The translations under genes and the position numbers were made by a program. Shown piece after piece: positions 24,710-36,307 of a DNA stretch of 64,000 nucleotides; the first letter of the stretch is position 1; each line of letters begins with the position of its first letter. The notes beneath the pieces were generated by a model. That model had not been told where the DNA came from and did no database searches. It saw only the letters and a list, made by a program, of their open reading frames with translations. The stretch is taken from the NCBI RefSeq assembly GCF_014898815.1, contig NW_026515509.1, forward strand, positions 1,364,001-1,428,000. Reading direction: 5' to 3'. The DNA is from Panonychus citri (lineage: Eukaryota; Arthropoda; Arachnida; Trombidiformes; Tetranychidae).

Positions 24710-27700
24710 ATGGCACCTTTAATCAAATTTGAAACTCAATCGGCTCGAGTTAAAGGTTTATCATTCCATCACAAACGACCATGGATTCTTGCTGCTCTTC
24801 ACAATGGTGTTATTCAACTCTGGGATTACCGAGTTAGCACTTTAATTGATAAATTTGATGAACATGAAGGACCAGTCCGAGGTATTTGTTTCCATAGTCA
24901 ACAGCCTTTATTTGTCTCTGGTGGTGATGATTACAAAATAAAGGTTTGGAATTACAAGACAAGGCGGTGTCTCTTCACTCTTCTTGGTCATTTGGATTAC
25001 ATTAGGTTAGTATTGATTGGGGAAATCAAGAATAATCTATAAATTCACTTATACCCTTCCTCTGTCTTTAATTGGGCTATTCACTTACATATTTTTTTCT
25101 TGTCTCTTTGGTTTTTTTTAATAGAACAACTTTCTTCCATCATGAGTATCCATGGATTCTTAGTGCCTCGGATGATCAAACAATCCGTATTTGGAATTGG
25201 CAGTCACGTACCTGTATCTCTGTTTTAACAGGTCACAATCACTATGTAATGTGTGCTCAATTTCATCCTACTGAGGATCTTGTTGTTTCAGCTTCACTTG
25301 ACCAAACTGTCCGTGTTTGGGATATTTCAGGATTGAGAAAGAAAAATGTTGCTCCAGGACCGGGAGGCCTTGATGAATCAATGAAAGGTCCAGGTCATAC
25401 TGATCTTTTCGGTCAGTCAGATGCTATTGTTAAACATGTTCTAGAAGGACATGAGAGAGGTGTTAATTGGGCTACTTTCCATCCAACATTACCTTTAATT
25501 GTTTCCGGTGCTGATGATAGAGTCCTCAGAATTTGGCGTATTAATGATACTAAAGGATGGGAAGTTGATACTTGTAGATCTCATTACAATAATGTTTCTT
25601 GTGTCGTTTTCCATGCAAAAGCTGACCTGATTGTGTCCAATTCAGAGGATAAAAGTTTAAGAATATGGGATTTAAACAAGCGAACCTTATTACACACCTA
25701 CCGAAGGGAACACGATCGTTTCTGGATTATCGCCACTCACCCAACACAAAATCTTCTAGCCGCTGGTCATGATAGTGGCATGTTCTTATTTAAAACAGCT
25801 AAAGAGAGACCGGCTTACACTTTGCATGGCAATTTCTTGTATTATGTGAAAGATCTTTACCTTCGTCGTCTCGATTTTACAACATTCAAAGATATTCCCA
25901 TCTTGAAGCTTCGACCAACTCAACGAGGTCGACTCTCTACTCTCTCTTACAATCCCGCCGAAAACGCTATGTTGGTATCGAGTCAAGGAGCACAAATTGA
26001 ACATTCTTATCATGATCTTTACATTTTACCCAAAGACATTGATCCAAATAATGTAGTAATGGGAGAGTGTAAAAGGTTTGCTGGAACATCAGCTTATTGG
26101 GTTGCTCGTAATCGATTCGCAGTTCTAGATGTTCATAAAAATGTTTGCATTAAGAACATGGAAAATCAAGTGGTCAAGAAACTCACATTGGTCACTGCAA
26201 CCGATGATATCTTTTTCTCTGGAACTGGAACAGTTTTGATCAAAACAGCAAATGATATTTCCTTTACGATGTCCAGCAAAGTCGAGCCATCGCAACAGCC
26301 AAAGTGACCGGAGTTAAACATGTTGTCTGGAATGCTGATATGTCATATGTAGCTCTATTATCGCGTAATTCAGTAATCATTGTTAATCGTAAATTTGACA
26401 ATCAATGTTCAATCAATGAGACTACACCGGTTAAAAGTGGCACTTGGGATGATTCTGGTGTTTTCATTTATACCACCGCCAATCATATTAAATATGCTCT
26501 CATTAATGGTGATCATGGTATCATTCGTACTCTTGATTTGCCAATTTATCTAACTAAAGTTAAGGATAACTCTGTTTACTGTTTAAGTCGTGAATGTGTT
26601 TCCAAAAAGTTATCCATTGATTCAACCGAATTCCGTTTCAAGTTGGCATTAGTTAATCGCCATTACGATGAAGTTCTTCATATGGTTCGAACAAGTAAAT
26701 TAATTGGTCAATCAATTATCGCCTACCTTCAGAAGAAAGGTTATCCGGAAGTTGCCTTACACTTTGTTAAAGATGAAAAGACTCGATTTGCCTTGGCACT
26801 TGAATGTGGTAATATTGAGATCGCAACTGAGGCTGCACGTAAATTGGACGATAAAACATGTTGGGAGAAATTAGCTGAATCTGCTCTTCTTCAGGGTAAT
26901 CATCAAGTGGTCGAAATGGCTTATCAGAGGATCAAAAATTTCGACAAACTCGCTTTTCTCTATTTGATTACCGGTAACCTGGAAAAGCTTCGGAAAATGA
27001 TGAAAATTGCCGAGATTCGTAAAGATTCATCGGCACAATTTCAAATTGCTCTTTTCCTTGGTGATGTTCAAGAAAGAGTCAAAATGATTAAAAATTGTGG
27101 TCAAGCTTCACTTGCCTATTTGTGTGCTGCTACCCATGGATTAACTGACCAGGCTGATGAGATTGCTCGTAATTTGAAAAATAGTCAACAATTACCTAAA
27201 CCCGATCCAAATGCTGACCTGTTACAACCTCCAGTTCCAATTGAACATTGTGAAGATAACTGGCCACTCTTAACGGTTTCCAAAGGTTTCTTTGAAGGTG
27301 CAATGGCCGCTACCAAGGGTAAAGCGGGTAACTTGACATCTCCGGTTGACATAAATGAAGATGATGTTATTGGTGCAGGTTGGGGAGATGATGATGATTT
27401 GATGTTGGATGAAAGTGGTGATGGTAAACCAGCCGAGGAAAAATTAGACCTAGAAGAAGGTGACGCTGGTTGGGATGTGGAAGATACAGATTTAGAATTA
27501 CCCGATGTTGAACCCGGTGAAGAATCTAAAAGTGGTGATAGTTATTTTGTCGCACCCACTCATGGTGTCCCATTAACCCAATCCTGGTTAAACAATTCGA
27601 AACTTGCAATCGATCACATCTCCGCTGGATCATTTGAAACTGCTTTCAGATTGTTAAATGATCAAATAGGAGCAGTTAACTTTGAACCATTGAAACAATC

Positions 27701-28514
27701 AGTTGTAACCTTTTACACTCGATCACGAACCGCATATTCTGGACTTTGTTATTTAACCTCAATGTACAATTACCCTCAGCGTAATTGGAGAGATGCCGGA
27801 GCCAAAGGAGGTTTACCAATTCTTCCCGTAAAACTTGCCGACCTTTTCCAACGTCTTCAAGCGGCCTATTCACTGACCCATGCAGGTAAATTTGTGGATG
27901 CGATTGAGAAATTCCGATCAATTTTATTACAAATCACATTTTTAGTAGTTGAAGGTGATCAAGAAATCAGTGAGGCTAAACAGTTATTAGAAATATGTAA
28001 AGAGTATGTTCTTGGATTACAACTTGAAACTGAACGAAAAGCAATGGCCAAGGAGACATTAGATCAACAGAAACGATCTTGTGAAATGGCCGCTTACTTT
28101 ACCCACAGTAAATTACAGCCTGTTCACACCATATTGACCCTTCGGACAGCAGCCAATCTATTTTTTAAATTGAAAAATTACAAAACCGCTGCATCGTTTG
28201 CTAAAAGGTTACTTGAATTGGGACCCAAGCCTGATGTTGCCGCTCAGGTTAAAAAGTTATTACAATTAGCGGAGAAAAATCCAAATGATGAATACCGTCT
28301 AGAATACGATGAACATAATCCCTTCGTTATCTGTGGCTACTCTTATAAACCAATTTATCGAGGTAAACCGGAAGTAAAGTGTCCCTTCTGTAGTGCTTCC
28401 TATTTACCTGAATTTAAGGGTAAATTATGCAAAATTTGTACCATCTCAGCAATCGATAGACAAGCAACCGGATTGAGAATATCATTACAAGGAGGAGGTC
28501 GAACTGGTTATTAG
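24710..28514 (+). CDS. COPA: Coatomer subunit alpha, with apparent frameshift
   Basis: Alpha-COP of the COPI coat, which returns dilysine-bearing cargo from Golgi to ER and assembles on Golgi membranes. Exons 24710-25005 and 25125-28514. I chose the ATG at 24710 because MAPLIKFETQSARVKGLSFH matches the family start; an in-frame ATG at 24653 adds 19 unsupported residues. The N-terminal WD40 repeats are clear (HEGPVRGICFH, LFVSGGDDYKIKVWNY, GHNHYVMCAQFHPTEDLVVS), followed by the second beta-propeller, alpha-solenoid and C-terminal domain (HNPFVICGYSYKPIYRGKPEVKCP). Near 26261 the frame breaks: reading runs through NDIS in one frame and resumes as YDVQQSRAIATAKV in another, with one base fewer than expected in TTTCCTTT. 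No intron explains it. The rest is intact, so I regard the gene as functional, with a likely base error or an allele-specific lesion. Confidence 0.9.
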
Positions 28515-28805
28515 GTTATTAATAATAATATATAATTACAATTAAAAACAATTATTATTCATTTACTATTATATTGCTAAATCAACAAAGAGAGACCAAT
28601 AAACAAAACCTAAATACAAATCAATACATTTAAAAACAAGAAGAAAAAAAAAGTCAAATCATTAAACAACTTTGTCTATGATTTGTATCAACGTTTTTAC
28701 AATTTGTCTGTTCCCTTGTAATTAAACTTTAATTAAACAATTAAGATTATTTACAAATTGTCATTTGCTTAAATTAAATATGAAAAACTAATTTAATGAT
28801 GAAAT

Positions 28806-30756
28806 TTAGAGCCAACGAATGAGATAAACTCGATTGGTACCTGAATGTAAGTTAAAAAATAGTTTAGATCAAGATGATTAGAGTTAATTGTTTGACTTAC
28901 CTATTCTAATTGCTGTTAAATTGTTTGATAGAATATCATTATTGTCAAATAAGTGACCAGGATTGGTAACTTTCTTACTATTTATAAAAATACCTCCTTT
29001 TTCAATTGTTGTCATCGCCAATTCTGTGATTGATTAGAATTAGATTGTAATTATGATTACAATTAGATGGTCACTTTTTAATTACCTTCATTTTGAAAAC
29101 ATTTAGCCTTGTTAATTAGCTCAATTAAAGTTGTTACTTCAGGAATTAATTCGTGGTGAATCAAACAGTTTGAACCAAATACTTGATATAAATCATCATC
29201 AGTTAATTGTCCAAGTGCTGACCATTCACCATGTAAAAGGGCTTTGATTGTACTTTTGGCTTGATTCAAACCAGATTCTGTTTCAAATGAAATATGAAAA
29301 GTTATTCAATTAGATTTTGGATTAAATTGTTAACAAACTTGATGATTACTTTACCTCCATGGATTAACAATGTTAAACTATCGGCTAATTTTTCATGAGC
29401 GTATAAATCTTGCTGATTTTTTAAACTTTTCTGAATAATTTTCTCAATTTCATTTTCATCATAGAAAGTAAAATATTGAAGAAACTTTCTCACTTGATTG
29501 TGTGGTAATTTAAGGATAGTCTGTAATTAAGGAGAGAAATAAGAGTTGCATAAATTGTCATTTCGATTTGGTTGATTGTTCACAATTAAGACTTACTTTA
29601 TACAGAGAATATGGAGAATTGATAAATCTATCGAGAAACAAGGATTTTCCTTCAGTTTTGCCCATTTTTTTACCATCTTTGTCCAGGAGAAGAGGAACAA
29701 ATAGCCCGAAGGCTTCTTGATTACGAGAATTACGGATAAGTGAAAATCCAGCTTCGATATTATGAGTTTGATCTATTCCACCAATCTGCCGAAAATTAGT
29801 TCCAACAGTTAGTACATTTTAGAATTCGTGAGTTTTTTTTGTCTTACTTGAAATCGACAATCATGTTTATCAAACAATCTAAGCCAATCATATCCTTGGA
29901 TAACTTGATAAGTAAATTGTGAGAATGTTAAATTTTTTGATCGATCCTCAACGAAACTTTTCCGGGCCAAATTTCTAACTTTGATTGCTGATCCGATCTC
30001 TGATAGAAAGTCCAACAATTTAATATCTTTATACCAATTTGAATTGTGTACGATTCTGTTTGATAAAAGGTGATACTTTGAGTTCAATGGAAACTTAAAG
30101 TTATTGATTGATTAAATGCTCACATTGGTTCATGAATTGATTCTGAATGATGAGGTTTCCAAAAGTATTTCAAGTGATTTGCGAAAATGAAAGACAATGA
30201 AGATGATATTCTGGAAGCATTGGAATCAATTGTTTTTCTATCAATTGTTTCACGTTCCTTTAATTTACCACTTGGATCACCAATTGTAGCGGTCGAATCA
30301 CCAATTAAGCAAATCACTCGATGTCCATGTCTAACTGCATGAAGCATCGTCATGATGACCATTAGATTACCAATATGAAGACTAGGGCCTGTTGGGTCGA
30401 TTCCAGTGTAAATTGTTTGCTTGGTTTCAAAAAGCTTCTTAATTTCTGACAATCTATTGAGAAGTAAATAAAAAATAAACGAAATTAAAGTCAACAATTG
30501 TAACAGTAACCCGAAAAACTATTTACTTATTCTGAGGTAACCAGTCCTTAATCAATTGTTTCTCCTCCAGAAGAGTTATAAACTTGTTAGAGACCATTCG
30601 AGATGAGATTGTCAATGAATGACAATTAATCAAAATGTTACTATTGATTAGATTAGATGAGAAAAGAAAAATTTAATTACAAAAACAAGAAGTAAACAAA
30701 ACAGATCACAAAGAAAATATGATTTCATTTTTTACTTACCGTCTGATTTTAAACAT
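28806..30756 (-). CDS. YARS2: Mitochondrial tyrosyl-tRNA synthetase
   Basis: Charges mitochondrial tRNA-Tyr. Nine exons in phase: 30740-30756, 30527-30640, 30124-30453, 29848-30055, 29597-29785, 29355-29520, 29086-29277, 28901-29023 and 28806-28840, giving 457 aa, close to the family length. The tiny first exon plus exon 2 give a basic, Ser-rich leader (MFKIRRN, then CHSLTISSRM), which fits a mitochondrial targeting peptide. Class I signatures are present: PSLHIGNLM (HIGH-like) near residue 67 and KKMGKTEG (KMSKS-like). The C-terminal S4-like RNA-binding region ends VYLIRWL. An apparent break after HSESIHEP is resolved by a 68-nt intron (30056-30123) with acceptor ATCAAACAG. The gene is divergent from the Flacc gene. 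Confidence 0.92.
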
Positions 30757-31421
30757 TATGATTGAGCAATTTAGTTAATAACTAATCACTTTGATAAATT
30801 GATACAAAAATTGGAGCAATTAAAGAGGCACAAACTAAATTAATTAAACATTTCCAATCACATGTTGAGATAATTTAATCAGTCGATTAACCAAAGAAAC
30901 CGAAATCGATTAGTTCCCTTAGATCCATTCGATAGATGATTGAACTTTAAGATCGATTAGAAATGTAAGAGTAAAAAGAAAGAGAAAGATGGAAACAAAT
31001 TAATCCGATCCATGAGAAAATCGATCTTCAACAATTTTATTCGAAAAAAGTAAAGAAAAAAAAATTGATTAAGAAAAAAATTCTAAACTATTTAAGTTAC
31101 ATAAAAATAGATCATAATATTTTTGAATATTATAATATTTTCTATTTGTTCATTTAAAGTTAATTATCTGTGTTGATTAAAATTTCTCTCATTATAACTT
31201 GGATTTAATTCTAATTCTTTTTACATTTTCGTTCGATAATTAAACTTGGCGCTTTTTTCTATCTAAATATCGATAATTCATTTTATCGATACTTGGATGA
31301 GTCCGAGTTATTGAATCTGATTTAAAGACTTTTAGATTATTGTTTACATTTAATTTAATCTGTTTGGTTATTTATTTGATTAATTTGTGTGTTTAATTTT
31401 GATCTTTTGTTGTCTAGTGAC
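30757..31421. promoter_or_regulatory. Divergent promoter YARS2 / Flacc
   Basis: 665 nt between the two start codons, very AT-rich. A TTGTCTAG just before the Flacc ATG looks like a splice acceptor, so Flacc may have a non-coding first exon. No clear core element was seen. Confidence 0.45.
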
Positions 31422-33164
31422 ATGAAAGAACATAGGAAACATCCACCCGCCCTTGGATATCCTGGTGAAAGTGGTAGTCAGGTTCAAGTTGATCGACATG
31501 GTAACATCCGAGTTTCTTTAAGGGAGAAAGAGAAACGGAAAGCATTAGTCCGTAAAACTGAATGGGAGAGTCATGTTAGTGGACCTAAACCTGTGGATGA
31601 TCGAGATTCTAAACGTTTCAAGGTTCAAAGAGATAAGGAAAGAGAAAGAACCAGACGTTTGAGAGAAGAAGAAAGATTAAGGGCAATTGAAGCCGCTCGA
31701 GAAAGAGATAGAAGGTTGGAGATGAAAAAATTGGAAAAAGAAAAACTCATGAGACATCGGATTGTGGAAAGAGATCGAGTTGCTCGTGTTAAAAGAGTAC
31801 ATGAAATTAGTAGAGATCTAACTCCTGTTCGAAGTCCAATTAGAAGTCCTAAATCATGTTCAAGTCGCTCTCAAGGAGAGATTCGAGCTCGAACACCTTC
31901 TCAAAGTCCGCCCAGGTCTAAACTTAGAAGTATTGTCCGAAGTGCACCGAAAAGTCCAACACCTGTGTTGCAATTACAATCAAAAAGTTCACCAATGTTA
32001 ATTGACCAAAAATCAAATGAACCCATTGATCTGTTAAAATCTAATTCAACTGTTCCATGTGATTCTGTTGGCTCTCCTGATGGAACCTCAATGTTTGACA
32101 ATTGTGAATCTAAAAGTGAACCAACAATAGCTCCAGTTGAGGATATGTCACCAATAAGTAATAGCAGTAGTTTAGGAGATATTGATGTTATGGAGGCAAA
32201 TCTTACACCTGATAAAAGCTCATTAATTGATGATGATGCCAAAGAAAGTGTTAAACAAAGTGAAGACATTGTTTCAGATGAAAATTTCAGCGATTGGAGT
32301 GAAGATGAGGACGAAATGTTAAACAAACCATCAGACAAAAGTAGTCCAATTTGTAGTATGGAAATGCCATCGGAAGAATCAATTAATGCACCTCCTTCTG
32401 ATTCCACAGAAAAATCCTCATCACTATTGAAAGAGATTGATAGGATTCCCTCAATCGAACCTTCATCTTCATCAATGAAACCCTCGACCGCTGATAGTAT
32501 TTCAATTGAATCACAAGATGCTTGTTCTTCCCTTCAAGATGACGCCTTAGAATCAATTAGTGACGATGAATGTGATGCCATAATTGGTAAAGGAGAAATT
32601 CAAGAATCAAATTTAAATGAAGAAACAAGTAAACCAAAAGCCTCACCATTGGATCAAGAAGCAATTGAAGATTTAGACATTGACTGGTCGAACCTCATTA
32701 AACAGCCCAAACCTTCAGCTCCCGAATCGGGTTCAGATTCTGCTAGACGACGAATGTTACCCGGAAACATTTTATCGCGAATTGGATTTTCTCATCAATA
32801 TGCTGGTCCTCAAATTACTGAGAAATTAATTTCCTATTGTAAACAAGAAATGAAAGAAAATTTCATCCCATTTCGTCATAAAGTTGCCTCATTACATTGT
32901 TTCATTGGAGAGCAAATTTCAATGAGAGAGAAACTTTTCCAATCAAATTTATTTTCAAGTGCTTTAAGTGCTCGTAAAGATCTTGACATCCGTAAAATAT
33001 TGGCTCACACATTTGTTGACTTTTCTCATCTACAATCTACTTCATCATCATCCGAATCTTCATCACCCCAACCAACATCAACACTTACCGATAATCATTC
33101 ATCAACTATATCAACAGTTTCAGTGCAACCCTGTTTATCTATTAATAACTCATTAATAATGTAA
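31422..33164 (+). CDS. ZC3H13: ZC3H13/Flacc-like m6A methyltransferase cofactor
   Basis: In flies (Flacc/Xio) and mammals this protein bridges RBM15/Spenito to the WTAP-VIRMA m6A writer in the nucleus. One exon from the ATG at 31422 (MKEHRKHPPALGYPG), 580 aa. Residues 1-140 are rich in Arg/Glu/Lys with a likely charged helix (RDKERERTRRLREEERLR). An RS/SP-rich stretch follows (RSPIRSPKSCSSRSQ), then acidic low complexity. Motifs shared with ZC3H13 appear in order: FSDWSEDEDE, ESISDDECDAII, DLDIDWSNL, LPGNILSRIGFSHQYAG and a SALSARKDLDIRK block. The CCCH zinc finger of mammalian ZC3H13 is missing, as it is in the fly protein. Assignment rests on motif order, since most of the protein is disordered. 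Confidence 0.75.
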   Translation: MKEHRKHPPALGYPGESGSQVQVDRHGNIRVSLREKEKRKALVRKTEWESHVSGPKPVDDRDSKRFKVQRDKERERTRRLREEERLRAIEAARERDRRLEMKKLEKEKLMRHRIVERDRVARVKRVHEISRDLTPVRSPIRSPKSCSSRSQGEIRARTPSQSPPRSKLRSIVRSAPKSPTPVLQLQSKSSPMLIDQKSNEPIDLLKSNSTVPCDSVGSPDGTSMFDNCESKSEPTIAPVEDMSPISNSSSLGDIDVMEANLTPDKSSLIDDDAKESVKQSEDIVSDENFSDWSEDEDEMLNKPSDKSSPICSMEMPSEESINAPPSDSTEKSSSLLKEIDRIPSIEPSSSSMKPSTADSISIESQDACSSLQDDALESISDDECDAIIGKGEIQESNLNEETSKPKASPLDQEAIEDLDIDWSNLIKQPKPSAPESGSDSARRRMLPGNILSRIGFSHQYAGPQITEKLISYCKQEMKENFIPFRHKVASLHCFIGEQISMREKLFQSNLFSSALSARKDLDIRKILAHTFVDFSHLQSTSSSSESSSPQPTSTLTDNHSSTISTVSVQPCLSINNSLIM

Positions 33165-33759
33165 TTTAAATGAACATTTAAAAGCCAAAAGATTACCTAT
33201 ATATACATATATATAATTAACGAAAAAATCAGCGATTCTAATGATTAATTTTTCGCGTGAAATTTTGTAAATGTGTAAACACTTTGACAATATAATTCAA
33301 TAACTTTTTTTTCATTCTTATTGAAAATTTATCGAGATTGATTTTCCAAAATAGTTATCAATATAATTGTCGAATGTTGAATTAAATTATTCTCAAACAT
33401 TTATCATTTTACACACACACACACCAACTTAGAAATTAGGTTAATTGTTGTCAATTTATATTGGTTGATACAATTTTGTTTTTTCTCGGGAGTTAAATAA
33501 TTTTGAAGAAAAAAAATCACAGATTGATTTGGGTTAATCAGTTGATGATGAAATGAAACCTGAGTGTTGTGTTGATTACGAGGATATCCTGATGATCATT
33601 ATACAAATTGATTGATAGATGAAAAGTCAAGATTATTTAAATTAATTACTATATCACAATAATTAGAGCCAAAGAAAATTATAGAATATTTTAAACTTTT
33701 TTAAATAAAAATAAATAGAAACCACTAAGTCATCAGAATTAATCCTTAATCAGTCTGAT
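33165..33759. other. Convergent intergenic region Flacc / SSU72
   Basis: AT-rich 3' flanks of both genes, with a short (AC)n run at 33413-33423 and AATAAA-type words near 33700. Nothing else was seen. Confidence 0.5.
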
Positions 33760-34746
33760 TCATTGGAAAGCAATTGAATGAAGTAAACTTCTTTCAGCTT
33801 TAGTTTCAAATTCTTGAAGTAATTCATCTATATCATTATCAAGATCATCTGATTGTTGAAGTAATTCTGCTAATTGAAGAATGAGAAAAGCACCGATAGT
33901 CGCTTCTTCATGATTATCCTGGACATCGATGTTGATCACATGTACTTTACTATTATCGGTAGGAATACGATTAGCCAATTCTAATATAAAGAAAAGAGAA
34001 AAGAAAAGAAAATAATTTATCAGAATAATTAATTAAGAGAACAATTTATAACTGAGAAAACAATCGCTTCTCTATTGGAGTTTAACTAATCCATCTTTCC
34101 ATTTTTAACAAGCAAAGGTTTTGGCCGATTATTGGAGGTGGACCATTTTCAAGATTCGAATGCTGATGAATTCAGTTAATGATTTAATTGATTACCTTCA
34201 ATTACTTGATCATAAACTCTTTCTTCACAAGTGAAGACAACATCAAACTTGTCAAAACAATCATGAAATCTTTCTGGTTTAGATTTGATTCTCCTATTAC
34301 GATCCAACATATGAAGAATACCATTTTGAGTATATCTATTTGAGAAGCAATTTATCAATTAAAGATTGGATTACAAAAAAGAAAACAACAATTAGAACAT
34401 TAATTAAAAGTGAGAAAATAAATTGTTCACATTGAAAACCGACAAAGTAAACAAAATAATGAAATAAATGAGAAAGAAAAAAAAATATGAAAGGCAAAGG
34501 GAAGGGAAAAGGATCAACTTACAGGGTTTTATCTTTGTTAATCAAATCACTATACATTTGATCATAAGTTGTATTAAAATCATAGATATTTGGCTTGTCG
34601 AATGAAGGTCCAGGTAATTTGACACAATTACCTGATCCAAATGATCGGACATTAAAACCTTTCTTATTAAGCACCTGATGAGCCTCCATACTACGATTCT
34701 GGTTGGAAGAGCAAACAACAGCTAATCTTAACTCTTTACCAGTCAT
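33760..34746 (-). CDS. SSU72: SSU72 RNA polymerase II CTD phosphatase
   Basis: Removes Ser5/Ser7 phosphate from the Pol II C-terminal domain as part of 3'-end processing. Exons 34523-34746, 34196-34335 and 33760-33980 join in phase, giving 194 aa, the usual length. The start is MTGKELRLAVV. The catalytic loop CSSNQNRS (Cys-x5-Arg-Ser) is intact near residue 12. The family blocks GPSFDKPNIYDF, YTQNGILHMLDRN, FTCEERVYDQV and VDVQDNHEEA-type (here IDVQDNHEEATIGAF) follow in order. It is divergently paired with STYX, another phosphatase-fold gene. Confidence 0.97.
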
Positions 34747-35253
34747 TTCTATTCACTAACCAATAGCTCTAAATGTTAATCAAAAGAAAAGAAAACAATA
34801 ATAAATTTCGAACAAAACAATTAACAATAAAAAAGAAAGGAAAAGAATAATCAAATTAATTTAGTTCTATTCTATTGAGAATAAAAAATGTCAACATAGA
34901 AAAGAAAAATTTTCTTATCCAAAAACATGGAATGAAAATTTTTTCTTTCTAACACCAGAGGTCGTTGATTCGATTGTTATTCTTTTCTAAATTTTTTCTT
35001 AATGAAAACCTTTCAGTTCCTAATTAGTTTCTTTTAAAATTAATGTAACAATGTTACGAATTTACATTAAATTGTGGTCACTTGTTTAATTGAACAATTA
35101 ATTGTTCTTGTTGAAAACTGCGTTCAACTTATGAGTTGATATTCACAATTAAAGTGATTCGTTTGTGTGTGTTTACGTCTATAGGCCTTTCTTATTATTT
35201 TCCATTCGGTTGAATCTTTTTTTTTTGTTTTAATCTTCTTTGTGACATTAATT
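34747..35253. promoter_or_regulatory. Divergent promoter SSU72 / STYX
   Basis: 507 nt between start codons. It contains ACCAGAGGTC at 34954-34963 followed by GTTGATTCG, closely similar to a motif in the FIP200/FBXL6 promoter (5009). Pyrimidine-rich sequence precedes the STYX start. Confidence 0.45.
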
Positions 35254-35901
35254 ATGGATAGTTATGATGATATTAGTTCTACTACAATGGATAATGTTTA
35301 TGATAATATAGTTAAAAGTAATAACAATATAAATTTCCAGTCTTCTCCTGATTCTTCGGATACCTGGGAATATACTATGAGACGGGATAGACAAGAGATT
35401 GTTCCTGGAATCTATTTGGGTCCCTATTCGTCGGCGACAAGGTCAAAAATAAACGAGCTTCACCAAGATGGTATTACTCATATTATCTGTGTACGAGATG
35501 AATCTGAATCGAAATTCATCAAACCCAATTTTCCTGGTCAAATTCAATACATGGTTCTTAATATTTCAGACAATTTTTTCCAAGCGATAATACCTTTTTT
35601 CTCTCAAGTAAAAGATTTTATCAACGATTGTCTCAATAAACATGGTAAAGTTCTAGTTCATGGTAATGCTGGTATATCTCGATCTGCATCCCTGGTTATT
35701 TCTTACCTAATGGATGTTTCAGAATTAAGTTATCCTCACGCTTTAGCTCTTGTTCAAAGTAAAAGATATTGTGTTCATCCGAATCCCAATTTTCAAAGGC
35801 AACTATTGGAATACGAGCCGATCTTAAGAGCTCAGAATGTTATGCGAAACTTTCCATCTAAACGAGGCCATGAATTGATCGAAGAAGCAATTACTGGTTG
35901 A
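35254..35901 (+). CDS. STYX: STYX pseudophosphatase
   Basis: Catalytically dead dual-specificity-phosphatase fold that binds phosphorylated partners (ERK1/2 and FBXW7 in mammals). Single exon, 215 aa, from the ATG at 35254 (MDSYDDISS). The signature loop reads HGNAGISRSA: the nucleophilic Cys of HCxxGxxRS is replaced by Gly, the hallmark of STYX. Other family blocks are EYTMRRDRQEIVPGIYLGPY, GITHIICVRDE and RYCVHPNPNF. The N-terminal 45 residues are Asn/Ser-rich and probably disordered. Confidence 0.93.
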   Translation: MDSYDDISSTTMDNVYDNIVKSNNNINFQSSPDSSDTWEYTMRRDRQEIVPGIYLGPYSSATRSKINELHQDGITHIICVRDESESKFIKPNFPGQIQYMVLNISDNFFQAIIPFFSQVKDFINDCLNKHGKVLVHGNAGISRSASLVISYLMDVSELSYPHALALVQSKRYCVHPNPNFQRQLLEYEPILRAQNVMRNFPSKRGHELIEEAITG

Positions 35902-36307
35902 TTAAGATTTTCGTTTAAATGTTCATTGGACAGAGAATTTCATCATTGTTTAAAAAAAAGTGTTTTTTCCTTTATTTTTTTTTCGTTGAAAAGCCAAAAT
36001 TGAAACTTGGACCCATGTGATTTGTTTTACAGTTTCTTTTGTATGTTTTTCTTTATTTATAATTAATGTTAATGGTCATGTTTGTTATAACACTTTTTCT
36101 TGTGATGATAAAAATGATACTGGATTTGACGAGCTATATATTATTAGTGGGATAACAATAATCAATGGTCGTGATGAAAATGATGACGAAAAAAACAAAT
36201 TAATACACTCAAGTTTAATCCAAGTTAAATTAATGAATACTCTTTACTCGAAGTGCAAATTAATCTCACGGTGACAAGCCAGATTAACTTTTATTTCTCT
36301 TCATTTA
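35902..36307. other. Intergenic, nothing supported
   Basis: AT-rich sequence after STYX. An 85-codon open stretch at 36017-36274 has no usable ATG and no recognisable content. Confidence 0.4.

Noticed and set aside
30094..30125. Frameshift in YARS2
   Set aside because: A 30-nt intron reading would break the frame, but using the acceptor ATCAAACAG gives a 68-nt intron and a clean in-phase junction.
31901..32407. 168-codon minus-strand ORF
   Set aside because: Antisense of the Ser-rich part of the Flacc-like gene; Ser codons read as Ser/Leu on the other strand.
36017..36274. 85-codon secreted-like ORF
   Set aside because: No ATG starts the frame, and the sequence is AT-rich 3' flank of STYX.
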